From NCBI RefSeq assembly GCF_042668085.1, contig NZ_JBHVBO010000219.1, forward strand, positions 1-6,162: DNA of 6,162 nucleotides. The letters are read 5' to 3'. The DNA comes from Isoptericola sp042668085. GTDB lineage: Bacteria; Actinomycetota; Actinomycetes; Actinomycetales; Cellulomonadaceae. Below, piece after piece: positions 5,092-6,162 of the stretch. Both the position numbers and the translations under genes were made by a program. The notes under the pieces were generated by a model. That model was not told where the DNA came from, did no database searches, and saw only the letters and a program-made list of their open reading frames with translations. Numbering within the stretch: position 1 is the stretch's first letter; the number at the start of each line of letters is the position of its first letter.

Positions 5092-5985
5092 TCAGTAGCG
5101 GGTGATTCCCCCGGGACCGAAGCCCGTGCCGCCGGCCATCTTCTCCAGCCGGGCGATGCGGTCCGCCATCGGCGGGTGCGTGGAGAACAGCTTGGCCATG
5201 CCGGCGCCGCGGAACGGGTTGGCGAGCATGAGGTGGGAGACGTTCTGCAGCTCGCGGGTCTGCGGCAGCGGCGCCTTCGCCGTGCCGGACTCCAGCTTGC
5301 GCAGCGCCGACGCGAGGGCCATCGGGTCGCCGGTGAGCTTGGCGCCGTCCTCGTCCGCGTCGTACTCGCGCGTCCGCGAGATCGCCATCTGGATCATCAT
5401 CGCCGCGAACGGCGCGAGGATCGCCATCGCCAGGGCGGCGAGCGGGTTGCCGCCCTCGCGCCGGTCCCCGCCGCCGAAGATCAGCAGGAACTGCGCCAGC
5501 GAGGTGATGACGCCCGCCATCGCCGACGCCACGGACGACGTGAGGATGTCGCGGTTGTACACGTGCATCAGCTCGTGGCCCAGCACCCCGCGCAGCTCGC
5601 GCTCGTCGAGCAGGCGCAGGATGCCCTCGGTGCAGCACACCGCCGCGTTCTTGGGGTTGCGCCCGGTCGCGAACGCGTTCGGCGCCTGCGTGGGCGAGAT
5701 GAACAGGCGCGGCATGGGCTGGCGGGCCTCGGTGGAGAGCTCCCGCACGATGCGGTACATCTCCGGCGCCTCGAGCTCCGTCACCGGGTAGGCGTGCATC
5801 GCCCGGATCGCGATCTTGTCGGAGTTCCAGTAGCCGATGAACGTCGTGACGAGGCCGATCCCCACGAAGACGACGAGCATGCCCGCGCTGCCGCGGAAGA
5901 ACAGGGCCCACAGACCGAGGACCACGGCCCACATGACGCCGAAGAGCGCCGCCGTCTTGAGACCGTTGAAGTGCTGGTGGCCCAT
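5092..5985 (-). CDS. htpX: Zinc metalloprotease HtpX
   Basis: This 297-residue membrane-bound M48-family zinc metalloprotease degrades damaged or misfolded membrane proteins with its active site facing the cytoplasm. Two membrane segments sit near the N-terminus (about 11-30 and 35-53). The zinc site is HELMH (His137, Glu138, His141) with third ligand Glu207 in SRTREYDADEDGA. Hydrophobic stretches at about 150-171 and 183-202 lie between them. The family signatures SPTQAPNAFATGRNP (97-111) and FSTHPPMADRI (267-277) are present, and length is normal. The ATG start fits the family N-terminus (NGLKTAALFG); a GGAAGGAG purine run lies about 12 bases upstream, with AGGAC closer. An ECF-sigma-type promoter upstream suggests stress induction. 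The channel gene follows after 60 bases on the same strand. Confidence 0.96.
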   Translation of the reverse strand: MGHQHFNGLKTAALFGVMWAVVLGLWALFFRGSAGMLVVFVGIGLVTTFIGYWNSDKIAIRAMHAYPVTELEAPEMYRIVRELSTEARQPMPRLFISPTQAPNAFATGRNPKNAAVCCTEGILRLLDERELRGVLGHELMHVYNRDILTSSVASAMAGVITSLAQFLLIFGGGDRREGGNPLAALAMAILAPFAAMMIQMAISRTREYDADEDGAKLTGDPMALASALRKLESGTAKAPLPQTRELQNVSHLMLANPFRGAGMAKLFSTHPPMADRIARLEKMAGGTGFGPGGITRY

Positions 5986-6020
5986 GTGTCCTGCTGTCTC
6001 CTTCCGTGCGTCCCGCCCGC

Positions 6021-6034
6021 GCCGGCGCGCCGGC
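6021..6034. repeat. 14-bp perfect palindrome in the htpX leader
   Basis: GCCGGCGCGCCGGC is perfectly self-complementary. It lies in the presumed 5' untranslated region, 36 bases before the htpX start. It may form a leader hairpin or an operator, but chance is possible at this GC content. Confidence 0.3.
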
Positions 6035-6050
6035 AGGATCCCACGGGGTG

Positions 6051-6077
6051 AACGCGCCGAGGGCCCGGGCGGTTCCC
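6051..6077 (-). promoter_or_regulatory. ECF-sigma-type promoter of htpX
   Basis: On the minus strand GGGAAC (-35, ending at 6072) and GTT (-10, 6051-6053) are separated by exactly 18 bases. This matches the GGAAC/T-N18-GTT consensus of actinobacterial SigR / SigH / SigE-type ECF sigma factors, which respond to oxidative, heat or envelope stress. Transcription would start near 6045, giving a leader of about 60 bases. The job of HtpX in membrane protein quality control fits such control. Confidence 0.6.
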
Positions 6078-6081
6078 GCCC

Positions 6082-6120
6082 ACCCGCCGAGATAGAGAAC
6101 CCGGACCCGCGAGATAGAGA
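6082..6120. repeat. Two direct repeats upstream of the htpX promoter
   Basis: ACCCGCCGAGATAGAGA (6082-6098) and ACCCGCGAGATAGAGA (6105-6120) differ by one extra C. Their shared core CGAGATAGAGA recurs at exactly 22 bases, about two helical turns. They sit just upstream of the -35 box, about 38 to 76 bases before the predicted start, where activator sites usually lie. I do not recognise the motif as the site of a named regulator. Confidence 0.55.
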
Positions 6121-6162
6121 GGCTCGGACGAGGCCGCACCATGGCGCGGCGGCGTCCGAGCC
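6121..6162 (-). terminator. Large inverted repeat at the right edge, likely terminator of an upstream gene
   Basis: Perfect 10-bp arms GGCTCGGACG / CGTCCGAGCC (6121-6130 and 6153-6162) enclose a second 5-bp stem GCCGC / GCGGC (6133-6137 with 6146-6150) and an 8-base loop. On the minus strand the stem is followed by TCTCTATCTC, a moderately T-rich tail. It most likely ends a minus-strand gene just beyond the window. The arms reach the last base, so the stem may be longer. Confidence 0.5.

Noticed and set aside
3505..6051. 848-codon open frame on the plus strand
   Set aside because: It shadows the HAD, channel and htpX genes; Arg- and Ala-rich composition with no recognisable motif and no ribosome binding site of note.
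6082..6120. Start of a CRISPR array
   Set aside because: Only two copies, repeats of 16-17 bases with a 6-base gap, and no cas genes; a regulator-site pair fits better.
3257..6142. 961-codon open frame on the minus strand
   Set aside because: It spans antisense to the HAD gene and out of frame with the channel and htpX genes. The translation is Arg/Ala/Gly-rich without any domain.

Overview
This is a GC-rich window with actinobacterial gene content. Signs of this are many GTG starts, short or overlapping gene junctions, tRNAs without an encoded CCA end, and the order tRNA-Thr, tRNA-Met, rpmG, hadA-like, hadB-like that I know from Actinomycetota. A member of the Micrococcales is my best guess, but the genus cannot be read from the sequence. 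All genes look like intact chromosomal genes. I see no insertion sequence, phage gene, CRISPR array or pseudogene.

Left block (1-1682, all minus strand): tRNA-Tyr(GTA), tRNA-Thr(GGT), tRNA-Met(CAT), rpmG (zinc-binding ribosomal protein L33), and two hot-dog-fold proteins resembling the HadA and HadB subunits of a (3R)-hydroxyacyl thioester dehydratase. The dehydratase genes share one base (TGATG). Thr and Met appear to be transcribed together from a TTCACC-N17-TAGAGT promoter and are separated by a long stem-loop. Tyr has its own weaker candidate promoter and is followed by hairpins.

Middle block (1808-4186, plus strand): rarD-like transporter, yajQ (nucleotide / cyclic-di-GMP-binding family) and a Cof-type HAD phosphatase. 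The rarD start lies seven bases after a TACATT box, which suggests a leaderless mRNA. The HAD gene starts inside the yajQ stop codon (GTGA), so the two are probably translationally coupled.

Right block (4159-5985, minus strand): htpX (membrane zinc metalloprotease for quality control) followed by a six-segment potassium-channel-like protein. The channel gene is convergent with the HAD gene and overlaps it by 28 bases. Upstream of htpX there is a strong candidate for an ECF-sigma stress promoter (GGGAAC, 18-base gap, GTT). Two 16-17-base direct repeats one to two helical turns further upstream look like regulator sites. The window ends in a perfect 10-bp-arm inverted repeat, probably the terminator of a gene beyond the edge.

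The main points of interest are regulatory: the htpX promoter with its upstream repeats, the stem-loop between the two tRNAs, and the leaderless rarD start. I did not find a clearly new multi-gene system.
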